Below are positions 1-10,800 of a stretch of DNA of 64,000 nt, one piece after another. The notes under the pieces were generated by a model. The model ran no database searches. It saw nothing but the letters and a program-made list of their open reading frames with translations, and was not told the origin of the DNA. Every line of letters starts with the position of its first letter. The stretch's first letter is position 1. The position numbers and the translations under genes were made by a program. Source of the DNA: JACCZX01 sp963729165 (lineage in GTDB: Bacteria > Pseudomonadota > Gammaproteobacteria > Burkholderiales > Burkholderiaceae_F); assembly GCA_963729165.1 (NCBI GenBank), contig CAVSMM010000007.1, forward strand, positions 248,001 through 312,000. Reading direction: 5' to 3'.

Positions 1-915
1 GCGTCGCCGTCGGTGCGCAAGTTCGCGCGCGAGCTCGGCGTTGAGCTGGCCGCGGTGCGAGGCAGTGGTCCGAAGGGACGCATCACCGAAGACGACGTGC
101 GCTCCCACGTGAAAGATGTGATGACGAGCGGAGCGAAGCCGACGGGAAGTGCCGCTGCATCGGCCGGCGTGGCGTCGCATCTGCCGGCGTGGCCGCAAAT
201 CGACTTTGCGAAATTCGGACCCATCAAGCGCGTTGAAATGTCGCGCATCCGAAGAATTTCAGGCCCCGCGCTGACGCGCAACTGGGTGACGATTCCTCAT
301 GTCACCAATCACGACGACGCCGATATCACCGAGCTCGAAGCTTTCCGTGTGCAGCTGAATAAGGAAAACGAAAAGAGCGGTCTCAAGCTGACGATGTTGG
401 CTTTTCTGATCAAGGCATGCGTTTCAGCGCTTAAGAAATTTCCCGAGTTCAATTCTTCGATCGATGCTGAAACCGGCGATGCCGTGATCCTGAAGGATTA
501 TTTCCACATCGGGTTTGCAGCCGATACGCCGAATGGGTTAGTGGTACCCGTCGTCCGGGACGCAGACAAGAAAGGCGTCATCGATATCGCGCAGGAAACT
601 GCCGCGCTCGCGGCAAAGGCGCGCGATGGCAAGCTTGCACCGGCCGACATGCAGGGCGGCACGTTCTCGATCTCCTCGCTGGGCGGAATCGGCGGCACGT
701 ATTTCACGCCGATCATCAATGCGCCGGAAGTTGCGATTCTCGGCGTATGCCGCTCGCAAACGCGACCGGTGTGGGACGGCAAGCAATTTGAGCCACGCCT
801 GATTCTGCCGCTGTCGCTGTCGTGGGATCACCGCGTCGTTGATGGCGCCGGCGCAGCGCGCTTCAACGCCTATCTTGCGCAGGTACTCGCAGACTTCCGC
901 CGCGTGCTTTTGTGA
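1..915 (+). CDS. aceF: Dihydrolipoamide acetyltransferase (pyruvate dehydrogenase E2), 5'-truncated by window edge
   Basis: The reading frame is open from base 1 and the N-terminal lipoyl domains lie outside the window. The visible part begins in the peripheral-subunit-binding domain (VRKFARELGV, then GSGPKGRITEDDV). An Ala-rich linker and the catalytic acyltransferase domain follow and end with SWDHRVVDGAGAARF, which holds the active-site His and the Asp of the HxxxD motif. The enzyme transfers the acetyl group from lipoamide to CoA in the cytoplasmic pyruvate dehydrogenase complex. Its stop lies 4 bases before the next ATG and lpdA follows, so this is the end of a pdh operon. The visible part is intact. 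Confidence 0.96.
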   Translation, partial: ASPSVRKFARELGVELAAVRGSGPKGRITEDDVRSHVKDVMTSGAKPTGSAAASAGVASHLPAWPQIDFAKFGPIKRVEMSRIRRISGPALTRNWVTIPHVTNHDDADITELEAFRVQLNKENEKSGLKLTMLAFLIKACVSALKKFPEFNSSIDAETGDAVILKDYFHIGFAADTPNGLVVPVVRDADKKGVIDIAQETAALAAKARDGKLAPADMQGGTFSISSLGGIGGTYFTPIINAPEVAILGVCRSQTRPVWDGKQFEPRLILPLSLSWDHRVVDGAGAARFNAYLAQVLADFRRVLL

Positions 916-919
916 AGCA

Positions 920-1522
920 ATGACGACGATCGTTGTTGTGAAGAAGAACGAGGAGATTGCAATTGCTTCCGATGCGCTGGTGACGTTCGGCGAGACGCGC
1001 CTGCCGCATGGTTATGAAGTCAACGAGAAGATCTTTTCGATCGGCGATTCGTATATCGGCCTCGCGGGCAGCACCGCACACTTCGTCGTGCTGGCCGAAG
1101 CGATGCGGCACCTGGCCGACGAATGCAAGCTATACAGCCGCGAGCAGGTGTTCACCACTTTTCAGCGGCTGCACGTGATCTTGAAGGACAGGTTCTTCCT
1201 CAATCCGAAGGAAGACGATTCCGATCCGTACGAGTCGTCTCAGATCACCGCGTTGATTGCAAACCCCTCAGGTATCTACGGCGTTTATTCATACCGCGAA
1301 GTATTCAGCTTCGATCGTTTCTGGGGCATCGGCTCGGGTCGAAACTTCGCGTTGGGTGCGATGTACGCCACGTATGACCGTGCGAAGAATGCGCGCACTG
1401 TGGCGGAAATTGGCATCAAGGCGGGCGCCGAGTTCGACAAGAGCTCGTCACTGCCATTGCGGGCATTTAGCTTTGGAACCCGCGAGTCGGTCCGACGCGA
1501 GACACAAACGGAACAGCAATGA
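920..1522 (+). CDS. HslV/proteasome-like Ntn-hydrolase between aceF and lpdA
   Basis: A 200-residue protein. The start ATG at 920 was chosen over an in-frame upstream ATG at 839 because it places Thr directly after Met, as in HslV. Counting that Thr as 1, the protein opens TTIVVVKK, has Asp17 in ASDALVTFG and a Lys36 that aligns with HslV Lys33 after a three-residue insertion. AGSTAHFV resembles the HslV AGGTADAF segment. The Thr/Asp/Lys set expected for N-terminal nucleophile catalysis therefore seems present. No HslU-type ATPase is nearby. The gene starts 4 bases after aceF and its stop overlaps the lpdA ATG by 4 bases, so it is translationally embedded in the pdh operon. Substrate and role are unknown. 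Fold assignment is from pattern only. Confidence 0.75.
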   Translation: MTTIVVVKKNEEIAIASDALVTFGETRLPHGYEVNEKIFSIGDSYIGLAGSTAHFVVLAEAMRHLADECKLYSREQVFTTFQRLHVILKDRFFLNPKEDDSDPYESSQITALIANPSGIYGVYSYREVFSFDRFWGIGSGRNFALGAMYATYDRAKNARTVAEIGIKAGAEFDKSSSLPLRAFSFGTRESVRRETQTEQQ

Positions 1523-3325
1523 GCGCTGTTGAAGTGCTGGTTCCCGACATCGGCGACTTTAAGGACGTCGAAGTGATCGAAGTCCTGGTCAAGCCGGGCG
1601 ACACGATCGCGAAAGATCAATCGCTGATCACGGTGGAAAGCGACAAGGCGTCGATGGAGATTCCGTCATCGGCCGCCGGCGTCGTCAAAGAGCTGCGAAT
1701 CAAGCTTGGCGACAAGGTGTCGAAGGGCAGTGCGGTGTTGTCGCTCGAGGCGTCATCCGGCACTGCCGAAGCGGCGCCTGCGGCTTCTGCGCCTGTGGCG
1801 ACAGCGTCGGCCGCAGCTACATCGGCCATGGCTTCGTCAGCAACGGCGTCTGCTGCGAGTGCCGCTGAAGGCGATCAGCCTGACATTGAATGCGACGTGC
1901 TGGTACTCGGCGCGGGCCCCGGCGGATATTCGGCCGCGTTTCGCGCTGCAGATCTCGGCAAGAAGACGGTGCTGGTCGAGCGCTATGCGACGCTCGGTGG
2001 CGTGTGTCTGAACGTGGGCTGCATCCCGTCGAAAGCGCTGCTGCACGTGGCGGCAGTGATGGAAGAAGCATCGCACTTCGCCGACATCGGTGTCGACTTC
2101 GGCAAGGCCTCGCTTGACCTCGACAAACTTCGTGCGCATAAGTCGAAGGTCGTCGGCAAGCTCACCGGCGGTCTGAATACGATGGCGAAGGCGCGCAAGG
2201 TGACGGTGTTGCGTGGGGTTGGCACGTTTGTCGGTCCGCACCGCCTGCAGGTCGACATCACCACCGGCGATGGACGCGAAAGCAGCGGCGAGAAGAAAGT
2301 CGTGCGCTTCGCGAAAGCGATCATCGCTGCAGGCTCGCAGTCGGTGAAGCTGCCGTTCATCGAGAACAGCGCATCCGGCGATCCTCGCATCGTCGATTCA
2401 ACCGGTGCGCTCGAACTCAAGGCAATACCGAAGCGCATGCTGGTGATCGGCGGCGGCATCATCGGGCTAGAGATGGCGACGGTGTATTCCGCACTGGGCG
2501 CGCGAATCGACGTCGTCGAGATGCTGGATGGTCTGATGACGGGCACCGACCGCGATCTTGTCAAGGTCTGGCAGAAATTCAACGACGGGCGCTTCGACAA
2601 ATTGATGCTGAAGACCCGCAGCTGTGGGTGTCGAAGCGAAGGCCGATGGGATCCTGGTCAAGTTCGAAGGCGAGCAGGCACCGCCCGAGCCGCAACTCTA
2701 TGATTTGGTGTTGCTCAGCGTCGGTCGTTCACCCAATGGCAAGACGATCGCTGCTGACAAGGCCGGCGTGTCGGTCACCGACCGTGGCTTTATCGAGGTC
2801 GATCGGCAAATGCGCACCAACGTGCCGCACATTTTCGCGATCGGCGACATCGTCGGCAATCCAATGCTCGCGCATAAGGCGGTGCACGAAGGGCATGTTG
2901 CGGCGGAAGCGGCTGCGGGCGAGAAGAGCTATTTTGATGCGCGGGTGATCCCGTCAGTGGCCTACACCGATCCTGAAATTGCATGGGTCGGAGTCACTGA
3001 AGAGGAAGCGAAGGCGCAGGGCACCAAGGTCAAGATCGGGAAGTTCCCGTGGCAGGCCAGCGGTCGCGCGATCGCAAACGGCCGCGATGAGGGGTTTACA
3101 AAGCTTATTTTCGACGAAGCGACTCACCGCATCATCGGTGGCGGGATTGTCGGCACCCATGCCGGCGACCTGATCAGCGAGGTTGCACTCGCAATCGAGA
3201 TGGGCGCGGATGCGGTCGACATCGGCAAGACGATTCATCCACATCCCACGCTGGGCGAGTCGATCGGAATGGCCGCCGAAGTCGCCCATGGCACCTGCAC
3301 TGATTTGCCGCCACAGCGCAGGTAG
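1519..3325 (+). CDS. lpdA: Dihydrolipoamide dehydrogenase (E3) with N-terminal lipoyl domain; one frameshift
   Basis: FAD enzyme that reoxidises dihydrolipoamide for the 2-oxoacid dehydrogenase complexes. The N-terminus is a lipoyl domain with the lipoylated Lys43 in VESDKASME. An Ala-rich linker follows, then the FAD motif LGAGPGGYSAA, the redox pair in GGVCLNVGCIPSK, the NAD motif IGGGIIGLE, and the C-terminal HPHPTLGESIGMAAE with the catalytic His. The frame moves from 1 to 2 near 2612-2620 (after FDKLMLKT, resuming AVGVEAKADG), and homology is continuous across it, so one or two bases are probably wrong there. ATG 1519 overlaps the stop of the preceding hydrolase gene. A lipoyl-E3 fusion is usual in Burkholderiales. 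Confidence 0.95.
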
Positions 3326-3444
3326 CGCGCGTGCGTGCGACGCTCCGACTTCGTCCGTCCGGATGCGTGCGGCGCGATTGATTTGTCCTCTGCAAGTCGT
3401 ACCCTATAGCTCCTCAGTAATCTTTGTAGACCGGTCATCGGGCG

Positions 3445-4623
3445 ATGGGCTTTCTCGAATTTCTCGCTGCAGGCGCCGCACCCGATGCGGCGACGGCCGA
3501 TGAATATCCGAGCGGTGCGTTGCGCTGGTCCGATCCGGATACCTGGGGCGGAAAGCTGCCGGCACCCGACGACGCGATCACCATCGATGCCGGCCGCACG
3601 CTGATCCTCGATCAGGACATCGACGTAGGTTCGCTGCACATCAAGGGCACCGCGATCGTAGAGCGGCGCGATATTTCGATTGGTGCCCAATGGGTGTTGG
3701 TCGAAGCCGCGGGCGCATTGATCGCCGGAAGTGCTGAGCAGCCATTCAAGCAGCAGCTGCATATCACGTTGTGTTCGAGTGCTTCGGACCAAAGCGCAGC
3801 TGCGCATCCGGAATTGGGCACCAAATTTCTTGCGGCACTCAATGGCGGAACCATCGATCTGCATGGCGAAGCGCGCACATCATGGGTCCAGCTGGGCAAC
3901 AGCACCGCGCCGGGTCACGACATACTGCGCATGGCGCAGCCGGTCGACTGGCGCGCAGGCGAACGTATCGCGATCGCATCAGGCGCCGACCATGGCCTGC
4001 TCGAAGAACGAGAGATCAGTGACGTCGGCCCCGACTGCCTGACCGTTCGCTTGGCAAAGCCGGTCTGGCATCGGCATCATGGCAAGCACGCGCCGCTGCG
4101 GCACGTATTGCCAGGCTCTATTGGCAAGGTCGTACTTCTGTCGCGCAACATCGTGATCGAAGGATGCGCGGACTCAGAGCGCAACAGCCTCGGCGCGTAC
4201 TGCATGATTGGCGGTGGTGCCGACAACCCTGCGCGCCATTCGACTGGCCGCTTCTCCGGTGTCGAGTTTCGACGGATGGGTCAGTTCAATCGGCCCGGTC
4301 GTTATCCTCTGCATTGGCACGACAACGGCGATGCGGCTGATAGCTCGGTGATCGGCTGCCTGATCCATCAGTCTTATCAGCGTGGCATCGTCACGGTGGG
4401 TTCGCGCCATGTTCGAATCAGCGGCAACGTGGTGATGAAGCCGTTCGGCCACGGCTATATCGTCGAAAGCGAAGACAACTCGCCGCAGCTGGTAACAACA
4501 AACCTGGCGCTTCGCCCGCGCGTTGTGCGCTTCGCCGATCAGAAAATGCGCAGTTATTGCGAACATCGACCGCGCGCATTCTGGATCGTGCAGTCAGCGG
4601 TTACACGTACTGCGCTTCAGTAG
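3445..4623 (+). CDS. G8-domain beta-helix protein, C-terminally short
   Basis: A 392-residue product. Residues about 20-140 look like a G8 domain (LRWSDPDTWGGKLPAPDD, then ITIDAGRTLILDQDIDVG), as in CEMIP/TMEM2-type proteins. Right-handed beta-helix-like sequence follows, with a conserved-looking GRYPLHWHDNGD and YQRGIVTVGSRH. No convincing signal peptide was seen. The frame ends just after RPRAFWIVQS, where homologues I know of continue for many residues, and rpiA starts only 58 bases later. The protein therefore looks truncated, by real deletion or by lost sequence in the assembly. A weak promoter pair (TTGTCC, 16 bp, TATAGC) lies near 3382-3409. Function is unknown; the family is linked to polysaccharide binding or cleavage in animals. 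Confidence 0.7.
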   Translation: MGFLEFLAAGAAPDAATADEYPSGALRWSDPDTWGGKLPAPDDAITIDAGRTLILDQDIDVGSLHIKGTAIVERRDISIGAQWVLVEAAGALIAGSAEQPFKQQLHITLCSSASDQSAAAHPELGTKFLAALNGGTIDLHGEARTSWVQLGNSTAPGHDILRMAQPVDWRAGERIAIASGADHGLLEEREISDVGPDCLTVRLAKPVWHRHHGKHAPLRHVLPGSIGKVVLLSRNIVIEGCADSERNSLGAYCMIGGGADNPARHSTGRFSGVEFRRMGQFNRPGRYPLHWHDNGDAADSSVIGCLIHQSYQRGIVTVGSRHVRISGNVVMKPFGHGYIVESEDNSPQLVTTNLALRPRVVRFADQKMRSYCEHRPRAFWIVQSAVTRTALQ

Positions 4624-4680
4624 TACTTCAGACTTCTGCTCCGCCCGTATCATTCGCTCGATGGCAGCCGCGGGTGCAGC

Positions 4681-5331
4681 ATGTCGACGCAGGACGACTT
4701 AAAGCGATCGGTCGCGCGAGCCGCGATCCGTTTCATCAAGGACGGCGAGATCATCGGCGTGGGCACTGGCTCGACGGCCGACTGCTTCATTGACGAACTC
4801 GCAGCATCTGAAAGATCGGATTGCAGGCGCAGTGCCGAGCTCCGAGCGCAGCGCGATACGGCTTGCGCATCACGGCATCCGATTGTTCGACTTGAATGAC
4901 GTCGAATCGCTGTCGGTCTATGTCGATGGCGCGGATCGAGATAGATGCTCAGTTTTCGATGATCAAGGGCGGCGGCGGCGCGCTGACGCGCGAGAAGATC
5001 GTTGCCGCCGTTGCGCAGACGTTTGTCTGCATTGCAGACGAAAGCAAGAAAGTGGAAGTGCTGGGTGCGTTTCCGCTGCCGGTCGAGGTGGTTCCGGTCG
5101 CGCGGGCGTATGTGATTCGCGAACTCGCGAAGTACGGCACACCGAAGCTGCGGTCGGGATTCACGACTGATAACGGCAACGTCATCATCGACGTGCACGG
5201 TGTACAAGATTGACGACGCCGCTTGCGCTCGAGCAACGCATCGACAGCATCGTCGGCGTCGTCACCAATGGCCTGTTCGCCGCGCGTGGCGCTGACATCC
5301 TGCTGTTGGGAACGGCGAACGGTGTGATTGA
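4681..5331 (+). CDS. rpiA: Ribose-5-phosphate isomerase A, several frameshifts
   Basis: Interconverts ribose-5-phosphate and ribulose-5-phosphate in the pentose phosphate pathway. The family sequence can be followed through three frames: DGEIIGVGTGSTADCFIDEL (frame 1), LKDRIAGAVPSSERSAIRL and SVYVDGAD (frame 2), IDAQFSMIKGGGGALTREK (frame 3), then TNGLFAARGADILLLGT (frame 2). Breaks fall near 4800, 4935, 5207 and possibly at the extreme C-terminus. The start ATG at 4681 fits the usual RpiA N-terminus. The exact stop is uncertain; TGA triplets at 5325 and 5329 are candidates. The enzyme is normally housekeeping, so I attribute the breaks to sequencing error. Confidence 0.85.
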
Positions 5332-5397
5332 GTCGCGGCGACCCAACGCACGCCTCGAACGAGTGATGGCAGGCCCGGGCGAACCTTTAGCATCGCT

Positions 5398-6096
5398 ATG
5401 GCCGGCGTTCGGCGTTCAGTGCGTTTCTGCGCGGCATCGGTTGGCTCGTTGCGGTCTTGATCGTCATTTCGGCAACGTACGTGATCACCGCGATCGCGCT
5501 GGGCGCGATTCCTGTCAATGCGTCGTTTGCCGAGACGCCCGAAGGCGTTCCGATCTATTTGCGCACGAACGGCGTACACGCCGAACTGATTCTGCCGACG
5601 CGCGCTGGCAATACGGACTGGAGTGTCGAGCATCCGCCGGCACACATGCGCTCGCTCTCCGAACCGCTCGAATGGGTGGCATTTGGTTGGGGCGATCGCG
5701 GCTTTTTTGCGCACACGCCGACGTGGGCCGATTTGAAGCCGGGAACTGCGCTGATGGCGCTGAGCGGATTCGGGCCCCGGCGCGATGCACGTCGAGTACA
5801 TCGAATCGCCGCGCTCATATAAGGCACGCGAGGTCAGAGTCAGTCCCGAGCAATATGCGCGGCTGGTTGCATTCATCCGAGCGTCATTCGAGCGCGACGC
5901 AGCAGGACGCCCGCATCGCACCAACCTGCCGGGCTATTTTTCAACCGACGCGTTCTACGAAGCCAGCAGGGGTTACAAATTCTGGTACACGTGCAACGAC
6001 TGGGTGCGCAAGGCTCTAAGCGAGGCGGGCGTGCGAGCGCCGCTGTGGGCGCCGTTTGATACCGCGTTGTTTTATCAACTGCAAAAGATAAAGTAG
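5398..6096 (+). CDS. DUF2459 (TIGR02117-type) membrane-anchored protein, frameshifted
   Basis: The N-terminus carries one hydrophobic segment (GIGWLVAVLIVISATYVI), followed by the family hallmarks IYLRTNGVHAELILP, WVAFGWGDRGFFAHTPTW, and a C-terminal part with HVEYIESP, FYEASRGYKFWYTCNDW and APLWAPFDTALFYQL. The frame changes from 3 to 1 at about 5775 in GGGCCCCGG, consistent with one extra C. A second indel near 5417 is needed to join ATG 5398 to the hydrophobic segment, so the start is uncertain. The product is probably inner-membrane anchored with its domain in the periplasm. Its biochemical function is not known; the conserved Cys and His could be catalytic, but that is speculation. Confidence 0.72.
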
Positions 6097-6114
6097 GTCG
6101 GCGACTCCGCGTCG

Positions 6115-6385
6115 TCAGCTGGGCGGCACGTAACCCTGTGCGACGTCAGCGCCTTCGCCGAAGAAGTGTTTTTCCATCTGCGTCAGCAAATATTTTCTGG
6201 CGCGTGTGTCGGCGAGATTGAGCCGGTTCTCATTCACCAGCATCGTTTGATGTTTTAGCCAGCCCGCCCACGCTTCCTTCGAAACGTTTTCCCAGAGACG
6301 CTTTCCCAAGTCGCCCGGTACCGGGGGGAAAGTCAAGACCTTCCGCTTCGCGGCCAAGCTTTACGCAGTTAACCATCCTTGCCAT
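6115..6385 (-). CDS. yggX: Iron-sulfur trafficking / oxidative damage protection protein YggX, one frameshift
   Basis: Small cytosolic protein of about 90 residues implicated in Fe(II) trafficking and protection of Fe-S clusters. From ATG 6385 the translation opens MARMVNCVKLGREAEGL, the family N-terminus including the conserved Cys. It then needs one C removed from the six-C run near 6331-6336 to continue FPPVPGDLGKR and WLKHQTMLVNENRLNL. An AGGAG at 6391-6395 fixes the start. Without the correction only a shorter ORF from 6357 is open. It lies 8 bases behind argA in the same direction and is probably cotranscribed. Confidence 0.9.
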
Positions 6386-6393
6386 GTGCACTC

Positions 6394-7749
6394 CTAAAGC
6401 TGCTTTAGCAGTACCTGCGATCGGCGCTGCCAGTTGTACATGTTCTGTCGCTGCTGCGGTAGCTCCTCGATCGTCGCAGGCCGGTAGCCACGCTTGATAA
6501 AGAAGTGCGCGGTGCGCGTCGTCAGGACGAATAGCTTCGTGATGCCGGCCGCCTTCGCGCGCGCTTCAATGCGCCTCATCAGCCTCTCACCGTCGCCGTA
6601 GGCCTGATAGCCCGGATGCACCGTGAGGCATGCGAGCTCGCCCATTTGCTCGCGCGGAAACGGGTACAGCGCCGCGCAGCCGAAAATGAAGCCGTCATGC
6701 TCGAGCACGACGAAGCGATCGATCTCGCGCTCGATCAGCTCGCGTGGTCGCTTGACCAGCGTGCCGTCCGCTTCCAGCGGCTCGATCAGCTTGATGATGC
6801 CGCCGACGTCGTCGGGCGTCGCGTCGCGCAGCTGTTCGAGATCTTCGGATGCGACCATCGTGCCGACGCCCTCATGAGTAAAGAGCTCCGCAAGGACGCT
6901 GCCGTCAAGCGCGAACGAAAGAATGTGCGCGCGCGCAACGCCGCCCTTTAGCGCCTTGATCGCGTAGCGCAGGTTAAACGCAGCGTCGGGCTTGACTTCG
7001 TCGCTCGCAAGCAGAGCTTCCGCCGACTGCACTGTCAGCTCGCTTCGCAGCTCGCCATCGGCGCCACGTACGCCGTCGGTTTCGGTCAGCAAGATCAGCT
7101 TGTCGGCTTTGACCGCGGTGGCAACGGCGCAAGCGGTGTCTTCCATCGTCAGATTGAAAGCTTCGCCGGTGGGTGAAAACCCGAGCGGTGACAGCAGAAC
7201 GATCGCGCCGTTGGATAGCGTGAAGCGCAATGCATCGGCGTCGACCTTGCGCACGACGCCGGTGAGTTGGTAATCGATTCCGTCGATGACGCCGAGCGGG
7301 CGCGCCGTTACGAAATTGCCGCTCACTACACGTACCTTCGAGTGCGCCATCGGCGTCGACGGCAGTCCCTGCGAAAACGCGGCTTCGATGTCCAGGCGAA
7401 TCTCGCCCGACGCTTCCTTGGCGCATTCAAGCGCAGCGGCATCCGTGATGCGAACGTCGTTCTCGAAGCGTGACTCGACGCCTTTTAACGCAAGCTGCGC
7501 CTGCACCTGAGGGCGCGATCCATGAACCACCAGCAGACGAATCCCCATCGCATTGAGCAGCGACAGATCCTGCACCAGCGCCACCAGATGACCCGCTTCG
7601 ACGAGACCGCCGGAGAAACCGACAACAAACGTTCGGCCACGATGCGCGTGTACATAAGGTGCCACTTCGCGCAGCCATGACACGAATCGCGCATGGTCGC
7701 TACCCGCCGCAGTCGAAGCAATCGGCATGGCGGTGACGGTATCGTTCAT
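6394..7749 (-). CDS. argA: N-acetylglutamate synthase
   Basis: First step of arginine synthesis: acetyl-CoA plus glutamate gives N-acetylglutamate. The 451 residues contain an amino-acid-kinase-like domain (FVVGFSGGLVEAGHL, LLVVHGSRPQVQ, ILLTETDGVRG) and a C-terminal GNAT domain (LTVHPGYQAYGDGERLMRR, FVLTTRTAHFFIKRGYRP). This is the usual two-domain bacterial NAGS. I use ATG 7749 rather than an upstream in-frame start at 7803, because the extra 18 residues are not family-like. The gene is intact despite lying between two frameshifted genes. Arginine feedback inhibition is known for the family; no operator was seen. Confidence 0.95.
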   Translation of the reverse strand: MNDTVTAMPIASTAAGSDHARFVSWLREVAPYVHAHRGRTFVVGFSGGLVEAGHLVALVQDLSLLNAMGIRLLVVHGSRPQVQAQLALKGVESRFENDVRITDAAALECAKEASGEIRLDIEAAFSQGLPSTPMAHSKVRVVSGNFVTARPLGVIDGIDYQLTGVVRKVDADALRFTLSNGAIVLLSPLGFSPTGEAFNLTMEDTACAVATAVKADKLILLTETDGVRGADGELRSELTVQSAEALLASDEVKPDAAFNLRYAIKALKGGVARAHILSFALDGSVLAELFTHEGVGTMVASEDLEQLRDATPDDVGGIIKLIEPLEADGTLVKRPRELIEREIDRFVVLEHDGFIFGCAALYPFPREQMGELACLTVHPGYQAYGDGERLMRRIEARAKAAGITKLFVLTTRTAHFFIKRGYRPATIEELPQQRQNMYNWQRRSQVLLKQL

Positions 7750-7867
7750 TCGCAAAAGTATACTTATCGCGATGCGACGTATGTCGGCGCGCAGTTGGCG
7801 CACGCATCAATCGTCGACTTATCAGGCCAATCCAATGAGAACGCCGCGCTGATCGTGCGGCGAACCG

Positions 7868-10800
7868 ATGCAGCCACCATTTCTGGACAACGCGCAAGGG
7901 TCGCGCAGGCCCGCTCGTCGTCGCGCACCGCTGCCGGTCATTACGTTTCCTGAGGATCTTCCCGTTTCCGGCGCGCGCGAGGAGATCGCGCGCGCTATCG
8001 AGTCAAATCAGGTCGTGATCGTCAGCGGCGAAACAGGGTCAGGGAAGACGACCCAGTTGCCAAAGATTTGCTCTGTCGCTCGGACGCGGCAGTGACGGGC
8101 TTGATCGGCCACACGCAGCCGCGGCGCATTGCCGCTTCGAGCATCGCAAAGCGGATTGCTGCGGAGCTCGGCACCGAGCCAGGGCAATCGTCGGCTACAA
8201 GGTGCGCTTTACCGATCGCACTCAGCCGGGTGCTTCGATCAAGCTGATGACCGACGGCATCCTGCTGGCCGAAACGCAGGGTGATCCGCTTCTGAGTGCG
8301 TACGACACGCTGATCATCGACGAGGCGCACGAGCGCTCGTTGAACATCGACTTTCTGCTCGGCTACTTGAAGCAACTGCTGCACGGGCCAGAAAACAGGC
8401 GCCCTGATCTGAAGGTCATCATCACGTCGGCGACGATCGACGCCGGCGCGCTTTGCGCAGCACTTTGCCAATGCAAGCGGCCCGGCGCCGATCATCGAAG
8501 TCTCGGGTCGGCTGTATCCGGTCGAGTTGCGCTATCGGCCGTTGGTTGACGCGGAGCGCGCTGACGATGTCGATGACCGCACGTTGATGCAGGCCATAGC
8601 CGATGCGGTCGACGAGCTGGCCGGCGTCGGCAGCGGCGATGTATTGGTGTTCCTTCCCGGCGAGCGCGAAATACGCGAAGCCGCCGAGGCGTTGCGCAAG
8701 CATCATCCTGCGGGCGCAGACATCTTGCCGCTTTATGCGCGGCTTTCGGCCGAGGAACAGGAGAAGCGTGTTCAAGCCGACGTCGCGTGCACGGCGCATC
8801 GTGCTGGCGACCAATGTCGCCGAAACCTCACTGACCGTGCCGGGCGTTCGCTACGTCGTGGACACCGGGCTTGCGCGCGTGAAGCGCTACTCGTATCGAA
8901 ACAAGGTCGAGCAGTTGCAGGTCGAGCCGATTTCGCAGGCCGCAGCGAATCAACGCGCTGGCCGTTGCGGCCGAGTCGCCGACGGCGTCTGCATCCGCCT
9001 CTACAGCGAAGAAGACTATTCGAAGCGCACGCGCTTTACCGATCCGGAGGTGCAACGATCTTCACTGGCGGCCGTCATCCTGCGAATGAAGTCGCTCGCG
9101 CTCGGTGACGTGGCGAAGTTTCCGTTCGTTGAGCCGCCACCGGGACGTGCGATCGCCGACGGTTACCAGTTGCTGGCCGAGCTCAACGCAGTCGATGCTC
9201 GTAACGAGCTGACGCCGATCGGACACGAGCTTGCAAAGCTTCCGCTCGATCCCAGGGTCGGACGCATGCTGCTGGCCGCGCGCGAGCAGCAATGTCTGCG
9301 CGAGGTGCTCGTGATCGCCTCTGCCTTGTCGGTGCAGGATCGCACGCGAGCGTCCATTGGAATCACAGGAGGCTGCCGACAACGCGCACCGCAGATTTGC
9401 GGACGACAAGAGCGATTTCTTGTCTTTGGTAAAGCTGTGGGCGTTCGTGCAGGACAAGATCGACCATAAGAAGTCGAATCGAAAACTTACCGACGAGTTG
9501 AAAAGTCACTTTCTCAGTCCGCGCCGCGTTCGTGAGTGGATTGACGTGCATACCCAATTGGCGACGATTTCCAGCGAGCATGGCTGGCGCATCAATTCAT
9601 CGCCAGCGACGTTCGAGCAGGTCCATACCGCGCTGCTCGCAGGGCTGTTGGGCAATATCGGTGTCGCGCATTGCGGACGCCGAGCGAGGCGAGCCGCCGT
9701 ACGCCGGCGCGCGCGGCATCAAGTTCTTTATCTGGCCCGGGTCGGCGCTGCTGAAGAAAGCGGGCCGATGGATCGTCGCTGCAGAGCTTGTCGAAACGTA
9801 CTCGCCTGTACGCGCGGACCCTCGCGACAATAGAACCCGTTTGGATCGAGCGCGTCGGCGCGCATCTGTTGAAAAAGAGCCATACCGATCCGCACTGGGA
9901 AAAGAAACGCGCCGAAGTCGTCGCATTCGAACGGGCGACGCTTTACGGGTTAGTGGTGTATGCACAGCGCCGGGTTGCGTTCGGTCCAATCGACGCTGCG
10001 CAGGCGCGAGAACTTTTCATTCGTGAAGCGCTGGTCGAGGGCGAATTTGAAACGCGCGCACCATTTTTGGCGCACAACCTGCGACTGATCCGGCAGATTC
10101 GCGAGCTCGAGCACAAGACGCGGCGACTCGATGTTCTGGTGGATGACGAACTGATCTTCGGATTCTATGAGCGCCTGATCCCGCCGGACGTCAATACAGG
10201 CGTGGACTTCGAGCATTGGCGCGTGGACGCCGAGCGCAGCGACCCGAAGCTGCTTGTTTCTATCCCGCGACGAAGTGATGAGGCATCAGGCGGCCGGTAT
10301 TACGACCGATCTGTTTCCGAAGCAGATCGCGTTGCAAGGCATCGGCGGCGAGCTGCGGTTGCCACTCGACTATCACTTCGAGCCCGGGAGCCCGCGCGAT
10401 GGCGTCACGATGACCGTGCCATTGATTGCGTTGAATCAGATCGATGCCGAGCAATGCGACTGGCTGGTGCCGGGCATGCTGAAGGAAAAAGCGCATCTGT
10501 TGCTTAAGTCGCTTCCTCAGAAATTGCGTCGTCATATGGTGCCGCTTCCCGACTATGCAGCCGGATTTGCCGATCGCGCGGGCGCTCTTAAAGCTCAATC
10601 GCTAATCGACGCACTGATTTCGGATATCCGAAGCGAGCGCGGTCTCGTATGTCAGCCTGCCGACTTCAGGCGCGAATCGTTGCCGGCCCATTTGCAGATG
10701 AACTTCAAGGTGGTCGACGAGAGCGGCCGGCAACTTGCGATGGGGCGCAACCTTGCGCAACTGCGGGCAGAGCTCGGTGGACAAGCGCGCGCAACGTTTC

